From JBLXBZ01 sp048265185 (GTDB taxonomy: Bacteria; Pseudomonadota; Alphaproteobacteria; Rhizobiales; Stappiaceae), in NCBI GenBank assembly GCA_048265185.1, contig JBLXBZ010000003.1, positions 62,001 through 126,000 of the forward strand: 64,000 nucleotides of DNA, read 5' to 3'. Below are positions 1 to 9,085 of this stretch, piece by piece. The stretch's first letter is position 1, and each line of letters starts with the position of its first letter. The position numbers and the translations under genes were made by a program. The notes under the pieces are model-generated. The model did no database searches. It was not told where the DNA came from and was given only the letters and a program-made list of their open reading frames with translations.

Positions 1-1
1 C

Positions 2-622
2 GCGATGATGATCTGCGCTGTTTTTCTGGGAGGAGCATTTGTCGCCGCAACGGCTCAGGCGGCGAATTTGTCATCAGAACAGCAACAAACCCTGGCCGAA
101 GTGAATCGCTACTTCAATTCGGTGAAAACCATGCATGGCGATTTTATTCAGTTCGGGCCGGATGGCGAGCGGGCGGAAGGAAAATTCTATTTAGCGCGTC
201 CGGGCAAAATTCGATTTTATTATAATCCGCCGGCGAAAGTGGACATTATCTCCGACGGCGAGTCCGTCTCCGTTAAAGATCGGAAACTGGCGACACAGGA
301 TATCTGGCCGTTAAGCGAGACGCCGTTGCGGTTTTTGTTGGCTGAGAAGATCGACCTCACCGCAGACGCCAATGTGAGCGACGTCACTGTTGAGCCGGAT
401 CTAGTGACGGTCGTCATCACGGACAACACGACCTTTGGTTCGGGTAAACTGACGCTTATCTTTGACGCCGAGACGTTTGAGCTCAAACAATGGACCGTTA
501 CTGACGCTCAAGGTTTCGACACTTCCGTGGCCATTTACAACACCACTGTCAACGGTCCGACCAATCCAAAGCTTTTCATAATCGACTATCTTGCCAATAC
601 CCGTCAGGGGCAGGGTAAATAA
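2..622 (+). CDS. lolA: LolA-family outer-membrane lipoprotein carrier (5' truncated by window edge)
   Basis: Periplasmic chaperone family that moves lipoproteins from the LolCDE exporter to the outer membrane. The first visible ATG is at 5, followed by a hydrophobic stretch and an AQA-A signal-peptidase-like site. No basic residues precede the hydrophobic core and the frame is open to the window edge, so the true start is probably outside. The mature part has the LolA pattern: an amphipathic start (LAEVNRYFNSVKTMHGDFIQ), then G.F.L.RPGK.RF.Y.PP, then alternating beta strands. About 205 residues are visible, close to normal LolA length. Family assignment is good; the start is unknown. Confidence 0.8.
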   Translation, partial: AMMICAVFLGGAFVAATAQAANLSSEQQQTLAEVNRYFNSVKTMHGDFIQFGPDGERAEGKFYLARPGKIRFYYNPPAKVDIISDGESVSVKDRKLATQDIWPLSETPLRFLLAEKIDLTADANVSDVTVEPDLVTVVITDNTTFGSGKLTLIFDAETFELKQWTVTDAQGFDTSVAIYNTTVNGPTNPKLFIIDYLANTRQGQGK

Positions 623-669
623 ATTCGCATCTGTGAGATTTACGGCTGCGCTTTGAGCTTAACAGGCGG

Positions 670-1758
670 GTGATTGTGTCAATTGAGGTTGAAAGCGTCT
701 CTTGTGAAAAGAGCTCGCTCGCTCGGGCGGCGTCACCGCCGATATGGGTCGATATCCTGAGTCGCCTATGCGCGGCGCGCGGCGCAAAACTTTGGGTCGA
801 GCCTGAATTTGGCTACGCCGGATATATCGAGCGCTCCAATGGCTCTCGTCACTTTTTTAAGGGCGCGGCTTTTGACGTTAATGGCGCCGGCGCGGCGGCT
901 CTTGCAAAAGACAAGGATTACGCCGCGCGTTTTTTGTCCGCCGACGGGCTTAAGGTTCCAGAAGGCGTCGTGCTTCATTCGCCGCGCCGGCGAAGCGCGC
1001 TGAAACTTAAGAACGCGGCTCTGGCGGAACGTCTTGGCGATGAGACGGCGGGATTGGAATTCGCCGGGCGTGTTGGTTATCCTGTTTTCGTAAAACCCAA
1101 CGAGGGCTCTGAAGGCGAGGGGGTGCGACGGGTGGGGACGCCAGGAGAGCTGCTCAAAGCTCTGGCGGCCCTGTTTCCTCATCATGAGCGCGTTTTGGTC
1201 CAACGCGCCGTGCGCGGCGCCGATTACCGGTTTATCGTTTTAGACGGTGAAGTTCTGGCGGTGTTTGAACGCCAGCCCTTGAGTTTGCTTGGCGATGGGC
1301 GTTCGTCTATTGGGGATCTGCTCGCGCAAAAACTTCTCGCTTTCTCGGTGCAGGGCAAGGGCGCGCGTATAACGCCGGAAGATCCGAGAGTTACGGAGTA
1401 TTTGGCGGCGACCGGCTATGATTTAGCGACGGTGCCGCGAACAGGCGAGCGGGTGGCCTTGCTTGCCAATGCTAATCTTTCCACCGGCGGAACCGCTTTG
1501 GACGTGAGCGCGAAAGTGTCTCCATATTATCATGATCTTGCGCGGCGCGCCGTTCGCGCTCTTGGCTTACGCTTCGCCGGGCTTGATTTGATGTGCGAAG
1601 ATCTTGCTCAAACAGATACGCCGGTCGCCGGGAAATATTCCATAATTGAAATCAACGCGTGCCCCGGGTTGTCGTATTTTCATGGTCTTGGCGCAAATGA
1701 GGCGGATCTGGTTGTTGGCGTGTATGAGCGGCTTTTGGATTTAATTTTGCGTGATTAG
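670..1758 (+). CDS. ATP-grasp ligase, cyanophycin-synthetase/RimK-like
   Basis: An ATP-grasp enzyme of about 362 residues. Such enzymes join a carboxylate to an amine or thiol through an acyl-phosphate. A lid motif (KPNEGSEGEGV) lies near residue 140, an RFIVLDGEVLAVFER strand near 190, and the metal-binding EINACPG near residue 330. The spacing resembles the ATP-grasp half of cyanophycin synthetase and RimK/GshB-type ligases more than D-Ala ligase. The C-terminal Mur-ligase half of a true cyanophycin synthetase is absent, so the substrate is not known. The start is GTG at 670 or GTG at 676; neither has a strong ribosome-binding site. It follows lolA by 47 nt in the same direction. Confidence 0.7.
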   Translation: MIVSIEVESVSCEKSSLARAASPPIWVDILSRLCAARGAKLWVEPEFGYAGYIERSNGSRHFFKGAAFDVNGAGAAALAKDKDYAARFLSADGLKVPEGVVLHSPRRRSALKLKNAALAERLGDETAGLEFAGRVGYPVFVKPNEGSEGEGVRRVGTPGELLKALAALFPHHERVLVQRAVRGADYRFIVLDGEVLAVFERQPLSLLGDGRSSIGDLLAQKLLAFSVQGKGARITPEDPRVTEYLAATGYDLATVPRTGERVALLANANLSTGGTALDVSAKVSPYYHDLARRAVRALGLRFAGLDLMCEDLAQTDTPVAGKYSIIEINACPGLSYFHGLGANEADLVVGVYERLLDLILRD

Positions 1759-2034
1759 GGAGAGGGCGCCCTGAAGCGCTGCGGGAAAAAGAAGTTTTAT
1801 AGATATTTGATAGAGAAAATTTAATCATTAAATTTCGGCGGATAATTTTTATCATATTGATTTTAAATGTTAATTTTTTGATGGTTGAATGTTTTCGCCA
1901 AAGAATGCAAATGATCTGCTTCATTGGCGAGGGTCCTGACCTTGCTTCCGCGCGTTTCACAAGATATTTCACAGGGCTGCGAGGTTTCATGCCGGGCGAG
2001 AGAGATTGATCCGACGCGGCAGCTTGGAGATTTT

Positions 2035-3063
2035 ATGACGACAATTGATGGCGCTGACTCTGCCGCCAAAACGGACGCTCGCGCGTGGACCAAGGTTTTG
2101 GCGCAATATCGCCAACCTGATATGTTTCGTAGTATTTTTGAGATATTCGTCACAGCCTTGCCTTTTGCCCTGCTGTGGGCGCTTTGCGCCGTGGCTGTGG
2201 TCAATGGCTATTGGTGGGGATTGGCGTTGACAATCCCGGCGGCGGGATTTCTTGTTCGTTTATTCATGCTTCAGCATGATTGCGGACATGGCTCTCTTTT
2301 TACGCAGCGCGGTCTGAATGACTGGACCGGCCGGATAATCGGTATTGTGACTTTCACGCCTTATGATTACTGGAGGCGGACCCATGCGGTGCATCACGCC
2401 ACAACCGGCAATCTGGACAAGCGCGGCATCGGCGATGTGGACACTCTTACGGTTCGCGAATATCATAGCCTGTCATGGCGTGGGCGTTTGCGTTACCGGC
2501 TTTATCGTCATCCGTTGATGATGTTTGGAGTTGGTCCCGCTTGGCTGTTTGTTTGCCAATATAGATTGCCGTTTGGTTTGATGCGCGCTGGCCTGCAGCC
2601 GTGGACGTCGACGATCGTCACCAATCTGAGCATTGTTCTGCTTGCGGCGGGGCTTATCTGGCTCATCGGCCTCAAAGCGTTTCTACTGGTGCAATTGCCG
2701 ATAATCCTGATGGCCGCCACGGCGGGCGTCTGGTTGTTTTATGTTCAGCATCAATTCGAGGAAACTCATTGGTCGGAAAGCGACGAATGGAATTTTCAAA
2801 ATGCGGCGCTGCATGGCAGCTCACACTATGTTCTTCCGGGCGTCTTGCGCTGGTTCACGGGAAACATAGGCATCCATCATGTGCATCATTTATCGAGTAA
2901 GGTGCCTTTTTATCGCTTGCCGGAGGTGCTGAAGGACCATCCTGAGCTTGGCGATATTGGACGAATCACCATTCTCGAAAGTTTCCAATGCGTCAAATTG
3001 GTTCTATGGGACGAGCAGTCAAAGCGCCTTGTCTCATTTCGTGAAGCGCATGCGGCCGCCTAG
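2035..3063 (+). CDS. Membrane fatty-acid desaturase (DesA-like)
   Basis: Integral-membrane di-iron desaturase of 342 residues that would introduce a double bond into acyl lipids. All three histidine boxes are visible: HDCGHGS near residue 80, HAVHHATTG near 120 and HVHHL near 285, separated by hydrophobic segments at about 40-75 and 200-240. The ATG at 2035 is preferred because GGAG lies 6-7 nt upstream; an upstream in-frame start at 1924 gives a non-conserved leader. It stands alone, downstream of a 276-nt AT-rich gap and convergent with the sensor kinase at 3133. The product class is clear; the regiospecificity is not. Confidence 0.88.
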   Translation: MTTIDGADSAAKTDARAWTKVLAQYRQPDMFRSIFEIFVTALPFALLWALCAVAVVNGYWWGLALTIPAAGFLVRLFMLQHDCGHGSLFTQRGLNDWTGRIIGIVTFTPYDYWRRTHAVHHATTGNLDKRGIGDVDTLTVREYHSLSWRGRLRYRLYRHPLMMFGVGPAWLFVCQYRLPFGLMRAGLQPWTSTIVTNLSIVLLAAGLIWLIGLKAFLLVQLPIILMAATAGVWLFYVQHQFEETHWSESDEWNFQNAALHGSSHYVLPGVLRWFTGNIGIHHVHHLSSKVPFYRLPEVLKDHPELGDIGRITILESFQCVKLVLWDEQSKRLVSFREAHAAA

Positions 3064-3132
3064 AACGCGTCCAATCCGTCGCAATGTAATTCATTTATGA
3101 GGCGCTGGTGGTTTGAACGCAGAGACGGTCTA

Positions 3133-5751
3133 TTACGCTGGAGTAATCAACCGCTTCAGCGAAGACACTGTCGGCGGTGAAGTCTGTTCGATCGCTGCGC
3201 ATCGGGCGAGTAGGGCGTCAGGACTTTCGGTCTCCGTCGCCGTTTCGATCTCGCGAAGCAAACGCTCGAGAGGAAAAGCGCCGAGAAAGGAAGCTGTTCC
3301 AAGCAGGCGATGGGCAATCTTTGCGGCGGCGCGTCTTTCACCTGCGGTGACATTTGCGGCAAAGTCCGCCATGCCTGTTTTCAATTCACCTGCGAAGGCG
3401 TCAATTCTTTCATGTAATGTCTTCGATGGGAGGATTTCGACGAGTTCACTGAAGATTTCCGTATCGACGAGATCTTCTTCCATTCTGCTGGATGGTTCGG
3501 TTTCGCCAGAGCGCGCGATTGCCTGCGGACTTTGAAACATTGCGAACAATTGCAGGATTTTGACGAGGTGAGGTCGGCGCAGCGGCTTGACCAGACAATC
3601 ATCAAAACCGGCGGCTGTATGAACTTTCTTGTCCATAAATCCCGTGTGGGCGGTGAGGCCGACAATAGGCGTCGCGCGCGATTTTCCAGGTGAGTTACGG
3701 ATCGCCGCGCAGGCTTCGGTCCCGTCCATACCTGGCATGCTGACGTCCATAAGGATGAGATCAAAGCGTTCTCTTGCCGCCATAGTGACGCCGTCTTCGC
3801 CATTGGCGGCTTCGCTCACCTTGCAGCCTTGCGCTTGCAGCATGCGGCTGACAATCAGCCGGTTTGTTTCATTATCCTCGATGACTAGAACATGAAGCGC
3901 TCGCACGCTCATGGGCGGGGAGGCTTGCTTGGCTGCTACAATCGCCGCGCCATTCACGGGCGTTGTTATAATGCGCAGGGGCAGCTCTACCGTGAACCGG
4001 CTTCCATGATTGGGAGCGCTGCTCATCTTTATGTCGCCGTCCATCGCCTCAGTCAGGCGACGCGTGATTCCCAATCCCAAGCCGGCGCCCATGACCGGTC
4101 GTCTGAACGAAGGATCGAGAGTGACGAAGTCATCGAAAATTCGCGACTGATCTTTGGGGCTGATTCCAATACCATTATCGCTGACGCACAGCTGAATTCG
4201 AGATTGGGTCGCTGATTGCTCAAGCTCCATGGCGGCGACCTCGATCCGGCCCGCCTCGCAGAATTTGACGGCGTTGCCCACTAGGTTGAGCAATATCTGT
4301 TTGATCCGCACCGGATCGCCCGCAAGCTTTTTGGGGCCATCGAGATCGAGTCGGGTTTCAATGATTGTGCCTTTTCGGGCGGCTTCCGGGGCGTTGAGAT
4401 CGACAACTTCCTGAATCAACGCTGGTAAATCGATCAACTCTTCGGAAAAAAGCAGAGTTCCGGCTTCAATTCGGGCGATGTCGAGCACGTCGTTGACGTG
4501 CCGCAGCAGGATTTCGCCTGAGTTTTCCGCCAAGGTGACTAAATGTCTCTGGTCGTCTGAAAGCTCGGTGTCCTGAAGAATCTGCATTACCCCCATGACG
4601 CCGTTGAGCGGCGTGCGCATTTCATGGCTCATGACGGTGAGAAAATCGGATTTGGCTTTGTCGGCGGCGAGCGCGCCGTCGCGAGCGGCGACAATTGCGT
4701 TCTCGGCCTGTATGCGTTGTGAAATGTCACGAATATAGGCGATGTGAATGCGCCCGGCGCTCCCGGAGGCTGTCCCCACCGAAAGCTCGATTGGGAACTG
4801 GGTTCCGTCGCTTCGCAGCGCTTTTGCTTCGAAACGGGCCGCGTCGTTCGCATCCTCGGCCAGCATGATGTCGACAATTGGCTCCTGCGCCATTTCAGAG
4901 AGATCTTCGGCCGTTAAAAAATTCATGAAATTGCTGCCGATCGCTTGTTCGCGGGTTAGCCCAAATACGCGCACGGCGGCCGGATTATATTCAACGATGC
5001 GTAAGGCGTCGTTGGTGACTATGATGGGGTCAAGAGAGGCGTCAATGGTGTGTTTGAGGCGGTTATTGGCGCGAATAATCTCGTCGGATTTCTGGATCGA
5101 TATTTTAAACTGCCAGAACAGCAGGTAAAGCGAAACCGCGAGAGCTGCTATGAGAAGCACGCCGCCGATTGCGGTTTGAAAAATCAGTAGGGAGAACGCT
5201 TTTCTGTTGGCGTCGGATTGCTGAGCAAAAAGATTGACGCCGTCCAAGGAAATTTCACGCACTAATGGTTGTACGCCATGAAATGTCTCCAGAATTTTTG
5301 GAAGACTGGCGAGCATTTCCTGATCACTTCCGTCAATGATGGGAATGGTTTCATTGAGCGTTGTCATGATCGTGGCGACGTGATTGCGGATATTGCTGTT
5401 TTGGGATAGCAAGCGAAAAAAATCGCCCTTCTCCAATGCGTCGACGCGGCTATAAAAAGTGTCGAATTTGAGACGCAGGCTTGGCAGAGCCGCCGCGCCG
5501 AGTTTGGTGGTTTCATTGCCCTGAACAAGAAAGACCAACAGATCTACTTCAAGCTGCGACAGCGTCCAGTGAAGATTGTCACGGGGAGAGCTTTCTAGCG
5601 TTTTGAGTTCGTTGCGGACTTGGAACGCAAAATATGACAGCAGCAGTAGGACAAGAACGGCGCTGAAAATCAAAGACCTAAAGCCAATCCTGTTGACCCA
5701 TCGCGAAATGCGGTCTTCAGCGATGGCTTCAGATTCATGCGAAAATGGCAT
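3133..5751 (-). CDS. Hybrid sensor histidine kinase (PAS-HisKA-HATPase-REC-Hpt)
   Basis: An 872-residue membrane kinase. Order: TM1 at about 25-45, a periplasmic helical region, TM2 at about 192-212, PAS (about 230-345), HisKA with the phospho-acceptor in SHEMRTPLNG (about 375), HATPase with NLVGNAVKF, DNGIGIS and GLGLGI, a receiver with phospho-Asp in LILMDVSMPGMDG and T/K positions in GLTAHTG and CLVKPLRR, and a C-terminal Hpt with AHRLLGTASFLG. A complete phosphorelay is therefore encoded in one chain. Its start codon directly abuts the stop of the SUOX-fold gene at 5752, so the two are co-transcribed. The Hpt probably hands phosphate to the divergent LuxR-type regulator at 6449; that link is inferred from position. 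Confidence 0.93.
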   Translation of the reverse strand: MPFSHESEAIAEDRISRWVNRIGFRSLIFSAVLVLLLLSYFAFQVRNELKTLESSPRDNLHWTLSQLEVDLLVFLVQGNETTKLGAAALPSLRLKFDTFYSRVDALEKGDFFRLLSQNSNIRNHVATIMTTLNETIPIIDGSDQEMLASLPKILETFHGVQPLVREISLDGVNLFAQQSDANRKAFSLLIFQTAIGGVLLIAALAVSLYLLFWQFKISIQKSDEIIRANNRLKHTIDASLDPIIVTNDALRIVEYNPAAVRVFGLTREQAIGSNFMNFLTAEDLSEMAQEPIVDIMLAEDANDAARFEAKALRSDGTQFPIELSVGTASGSAGRIHIAYIRDISQRIQAENAIVAARDGALAADKAKSDFLTVMSHEMRTPLNGVMGVMQILQDTELSDDQRHLVTLAENSGEILLRHVNDVLDIARIEAGTLLFSEELIDLPALIQEVVDLNAPEAARKGTIIETRLDLDGPKKLAGDPVRIKQILLNLVGNAVKFCEAGRIEVAAMELEQSATQSRIQLCVSDNGIGISPKDQSRIFDDFVTLDPSFRRPVMGAGLGLGITRRLTEAMDGDIKMSSAPNHGSRFTVELPLRIITTPVNGAAIVAAKQASPPMSVRALHVLVIEDNETNRLIVSRMLQAQGCKVSEAANGEDGVTMAARERFDLILMDVSMPGMDGTEACAAIRNSPGKSRATPIVGLTAHTGFMDKKVHTAAGFDDCLVKPLRRPHLVKILQLFAMFQSPQAIARSGETEPSSRMEEDLVDTEIFSELVEILPSKTLHERIDAFAGELKTGMADFAANVTAGERRAAAKIAHRLLGTASFLGAFPLERLLREIETATETESPDALLARCAAIEQTSPPTVSSLKRLITPA

Positions 5752-6267
5752 TTACTCCAGCACCTCAATTGCGTTCAATTGCCAGATGCTGCGGGAATAA
5801 ATTGTCTCCGACTTGTATTTGTTATCCAGATCGTAAGGATAAACGATCCACAGCGGTCCTTTTTGCCGAACGGACATTTCCTTGCCGTCAATTTCGTATG
5901 CGATAATTGCGCCGCCGTTGATGGCGTCCGTCATGGGAATGTCCACCGCGTAATTATTGATTGCGGTCGCCTTGAGCGTTGATCCTTTTCCTCCGACGGC
6001 CTCGATCAGGTCACTGAGTTGCACGCCAGTGAACTGCCGGACGCCCTTGGTCCAGATTGTATTGGTGGAGAAAGTGGTGATGGGAAGCGCCTTCAGCATC
6101 GCCATGTTGAATACGGCTGAGCTGTTGGCGTTCGTGCTTTGAATGTCGCCGCTGACTGTTAAAACCGGTTCGCCGCTTGGCGCGGCCAGTGTGAGCGGAG
6201 CCGCGTTGGCGTATATGGTCAACGCCATCAACGCTGCGCCTGTCACAAAGGGCATCAGTTTCTTCAC
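5752..6267 (-). CDS. Exported SUOX-fold (molybdopterin-oxidoreductase-like) protein, probably a kinase partner
   Basis: A 171-residue protein with a clear Sec signal (MKK, hydrophobic core, ANA-A cleavage near residue 23). The mature part resembles the sulfite-oxidase/YedY molybdopterin fold: LTVSGDI at the start, FTGVQLSDLIEAVGG in the middle, IAYEIDGKEM and LWIVYPYD later. No cysteine occurs anywhere, so the Mo-ligating thiolate of the enzymes is missing and catalysis looks unlikely. It is the first gene of a unit whose second gene is the hybrid kinase (no intergenic base), suggesting a periplasmic ligand-binding or redox-sensing partner. That role is inference. Confidence 0.72.
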   Translation of the reverse strand: MKKLMPFVTGAALMALTIYANAAPLTLAAPSGEPVLTVSGDIQSTNANSSAVFNMAMLKALPITTFSTNTIWTKGVRQFTGVQLSDLIEAVGGKGSTLKATAINNYAVDIPMTDAINGGAIIAYEIDGKEMSVRQKGPLWIVYPYDLDNKYKSETIYSRSIWQLNAIEVLE

Positions 6268-6448
6268 GGCTTAAACTCCGTTTTTCGGATAATATACGTT
6301 TTTCTTTCGAACTTTGAGCTAACAACATAATTGTTTTAAAGAACATTGCACGGGCGTATTGGAGTAGTTGCTATCCTTTCGTATAGGTGCTGTTCGTATG
6401 TTAACAACCATGCGCTATACCTATAGTATCAAGCGGGGGAAAAGTGAC

Positions 6449-7069
6449 ATGCGTATATTGATTGCCGATGATCATGATCTTGTTCGGGAAATGGTGGGAG
6501 AAGTGCTCGAGCGCGAGGCGCAATATGTTATCGCGCATGCTTCAAGCATTGATGACGCTCTCAAGGCTCTGGCGGAGGCGGATCCATTCAATTTGATTCT
6601 GCTTGACTACCAGATGCCGGGAATGAATGAACTCGCCGGCCTCGCCGCCGTTTTGCGCGCCGCCCCCGGAACGCCCGTGGCGCTTCTGTCCGGGGTGGCG
6701 AATAAGGTCATTGCGCAGAAGGCGCTTGACGCCGGCGCCAAGGGTTTTGTTCCCAAAACCATGAAAGCGCGTTCTCTCGTCAATGCCGTTCGTTTTATGC
6801 TCGCTGGCGAGACGTTTCTGCCGGCTAATTTTATGACCGCGTCCGAGGATATGCCGGAAACGGCGAAGGCTTTGGGACTGACTAGGCGCGAGCTCGACGT
6901 TTTGGGAGGTCTTTGCGAAGGATTGTCCAATAAGGAGATCGGAAACCGGCTAGATCTTCAGGAGGTCACCATAAAGCTGCATGTGAAGACCTTGTCCCGG
7001 AAGTTGAGTGCGAAGAACAGAACCCATGCGGCGATGCTGGCGCGAGACTTATCGCTCCTCAACGGATAA
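6449..7069 (+). CDS. LuxR/FixJ-type response regulator
   Basis: About 206 residues: an N-terminal receiver (acidic pocket IADDHD, phospho-Asp in LILLDYQMPG, conserved K in GFVPKTMK) and a C-terminal LuxR helix-turn-helix (LTRRELDVLGGLCEGLSNKEIG). The ATG at 6449 begins the receiver directly and has GGGGA about 8 nt upstream; in-frame ATGs at 6410 and 6368 are possible but add non-conserved residues. It is divergent from the SUOX-fold/hybrid-kinase operon, with a shared intergenic region of about 180 nt, and is the obvious cognate output of that kinase. Confidence 0.88.
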   Translation: MRILIADDHDLVREMVGEVLEREAQYVIAHASSIDDALKALAEADPFNLILLDYQMPGMNELAGLAAVLRAAPGTPVALLSGVANKVIAQKALDAGAKGFVPKTMKARSLVNAVRFMLAGETFLPANFMTASEDMPETAKALGLTRRELDVLGGLCEGLSNKEIGNRLDLQEVTIKLHVKTLSRKLSAKNRTHAAMLARDLSLLNG

Positions 7070-7310
7070 TTTACATCGTATTTATTAGTTGTAGTCGTTT
7101 CGTCATGTCAAATAATGAGGGATTCTATCCAAAAGAATAGGGTTTTTATCTACTTTTGCTCAAATATTTATCCTAAATATTTTTATATATACTTATTACG
7201 CTAAAATTAGACTTTTGCTCGCTGCCATTTATTCGTTGATAATGCTTTAACAACTTCATCGAGATTACGGAGCGGCTCCCAGTCGGCTTCGGGAACGATG
7301 GGGATTAAAA

Positions 7311-8231
7311 ATGTTAAAGTCTCATTCGAGCGTCTATTTGGCCGATGAAGCCCGTGCCCCCAAGGGAGCAGGCCGCGCCGACAAGCTGCGTCATCTCGCC
7401 AAGCCGTTGATGATGGTCGCAGCCTTGGCTCCAGCTCTGGCCGGATGCCAGACCGCTTACTCGGCTGCGTCCCATGTGACGCCGCTGCACGGAGCTCCGG
7501 TCCACACCAACAACACACCCTATTCAGCCTGTCTGAGCCGCATGGCCTCCACCAAGACGAAGAAGAAGCCGTCGCTGACGGTCGGTCACATCAGCGACAA
7601 GACCGGCCAGAAGGATTACGCCAAGTATCAAGACAGCTCTGAATTGACGCAAGGCGTTTCGGAGATGGTGATCAGCGCCTTCTTCAAGACCCGTCAGGTC
7701 ACTTTGACCGAACGCCTCGACATTCGCGTGCCGCTTGCCGAACAGCAGCTGGTTCAGTCTAAGGCCATCTCGTCTGGGATAAGGCGGATGAATGTCGTTC
7801 CGGCTAATTTTGTTGTTTTGGGCGCTCTGACCGAGCTCAATTACAACATATCAAGCGGCGGCGCGCGTCTTTTCGTGGCCGGCTCGGGAGCCGGCGTCAG
7901 GAGAGCCGTCATTAATGTCGGGCTCGATCTTCGCCTCGTTGATGTCCGAAGCTTCCGCACGCTTTATGTCACCAGCCTCCAGAAGCAGGTCGTCGGCTAT
8001 GAAGTCGAGACAGGTATCTACCGCTTCTTTGGCGATCAACTTATCGAATTCGACGCCGGCGCAGTCAAAAACGAGCCTCTGCAGCTTGGCGTTAGATCGG
8101 TGGTGGAACTGGCTACTTACCAGATCCTCACTGAAGGACTCGGGTTCCCAGCAGTCGAAGACAAGCACTGTGAACCGGGAATGGACACTCACAAAACAGC
8201 TCAATCCAAGGAGAAAAAAAATGACGCGTGA
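7311..8231 (+). CDS. CsgG/HfaB-family outer-membrane secretion lipoprotein
   Basis: A 306-residue lipoprotein: hydrophobic stretch then lipobox LAGC with the lipidated Cys at residue 46, followed by a CsgG domain (VGHISDKTGQKDY, SELTQGVSEMVISAF, NFVVLGALTELNYNI, VINVGLDLRLVDVRSFRTLY). CsgG forms the nonameric outer-membrane pore for curli; the alphaproteobacterial homologue HfaB exports and anchors holdfast-attachment proteins. The N-terminus is unusually long before the hydrophobic core, so a later start is possible. The next gene's ATG overlaps its end by 11 nt. The order pore, two secreted repeat proteins, EAL enzyme supports an adhesin-export role. Confidence 0.8.
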   Translation: MLKSHSSVYLADEARAPKGAGRADKLRHLAKPLMMVAALAPALAGCQTAYSAASHVTPLHGAPVHTNNTPYSACLSRMASTKTKKKPSLTVGHISDKTGQKDYAKYQDSSELTQGVSEMVISAFFKTRQVTLTERLDIRVPLAEQQLVQSKAISSGIRRMNVVPANFVVLGALTELNYNISSGGARLFVAGSGAGVRRAVINVGLDLRLVDVRSFRTLYVTSLQKQVVGYEVETGIYRFFGDQLIEFDAGAVKNEPLQLGVRSVVELATYQILTEGLGFPAVEDKHCEPGMDTHKTAQSKEKKNDA

Positions 8232-8961
8232 TCTCTACAAAACACTGGCCGCCGGCTGCGCTGCAATCGCCATCATGACAACCATGGGCGCAACCGCCCA
8301 TGCCTTCGACGAAGTCAATTGGGTATGGAATGCGGATGTCGTCACCACGGTTGACACGTCGGCGGTCGCCATTACCGAACTGGCCCCGACAGGTCTGAAT
8401 CAGGCGGAAAACGAGCAGGAAATGCGCGGCTCCATTTCTTCGGGCAGCACGATTGATGAATTTGGTTCGCTGCCGGACCTTGCCGTGCTCGATCCATTAG
8501 TTCCGTCTGAAACGACCATGGTTGAGAGCGATGCGCAGTCGATGGGCAACAGCGCCAGCATTAATTCCTCTGTGCAGATCAACTATGACTCCAATCAGAT
8601 TTTCGCCGGACTAGATCCCGATACGGCTGGTTCCGTGACTGCGGACTCGTCTATCACGAACATCACCAACGCCATGGTGGACACCTCGGCCATGGCGGTC
8701 GCCAACAACCTGACGGTTGGTCTTGAGTACGCGACCAGCGATGACGCCATCGCCATTGGCAATAATGTGCAATCGGCGATGGCTGACGTCTCCGCAACTT
8801 CGTCTGGCGAAGCAATTAGCATTACTGGATTGTCATTGCTAAGCGGCGGCGAGAACCAGTCAGTCATTTCGGCGGCCACAGCCGTGGGCAACAATTTCAG
8901 CGTCAATGTTCAGCAAGCGGAGGCGGTCGCGGTGGATCCGCTTTCTGTTCCTCTTCCCTGA
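8221..8961 (+). CDS. Secreted repeat-rich protein, HfaD-like or curlin-like adhesin
   Basis: A 246-residue secreted protein with a Sec signal (AHA-F cleavage near residue 28). The mature chain is acidic, has almost no Lys or Arg, and is rich in Ala, Ser, Asn and Val. It repeats a degenerate unit of the form A.GNN.SV.......A (SMGNSASI, AVANNLTV, AIGNNVQS, AVGNNFSV), like the beta-strand repeats of HfaD or curlin-type subunits. The ATG at 8221 has AAGGAG 8 nt upstream and overlaps the exporter gene, so translation is coupled. Likely the exported client of the CsgG-like pore. The specific hfaD name is not assigned. Confidence 0.62.
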   Translation: MTRDLYKTLAAGCAAIAIMTTMGATAHAFDEVNWVWNADVVTTVDTSAVAITELAPTGLNQAENEQEMRGSISSGSTIDEFGSLPDLAVLDPLVPSETTMVESDAQSMGNSASINSSVQINYDSNQIFAGLDPDTAGSVTADSSITNITNAMVDTSAMAVANNLTVGLEYATSDDAIAIGNNVQSAMADVSATSSGEAISITGLSLLSGGENQSVISAATAVGNNFSVNVQQAEAVAVDPLSVPLP

Positions 8962-8994
8962 TGGAACGCCGGTCTGGACCTTTCCGGGCCGGTT

Positions 8995-9037
8995 GAGAGG
9001 CGGGGCTGACTCGATAGCCCCCAAAGCCCCGTCTCTC
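8995..9037 (+). other. Intercistronic stem-loop in the adhesin operon
   Basis: The arms at 8995-9007 and 9025-9037 pair over 13 bp with one G-U, closing a 17-nt loop. They lie between the two repeat-rich adhesin genes and are followed by CTTTG rather than a long T-run. The hairpin may partly terminate transcription or protect the upstream message, which would favour the first adhesin over the second. Confidence 0.55.
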
Positions 9038-9085
9038 CTTTGATCAAATGCAGCCTTTTCCGGAGAACGAATTGAGGGTGAAACG

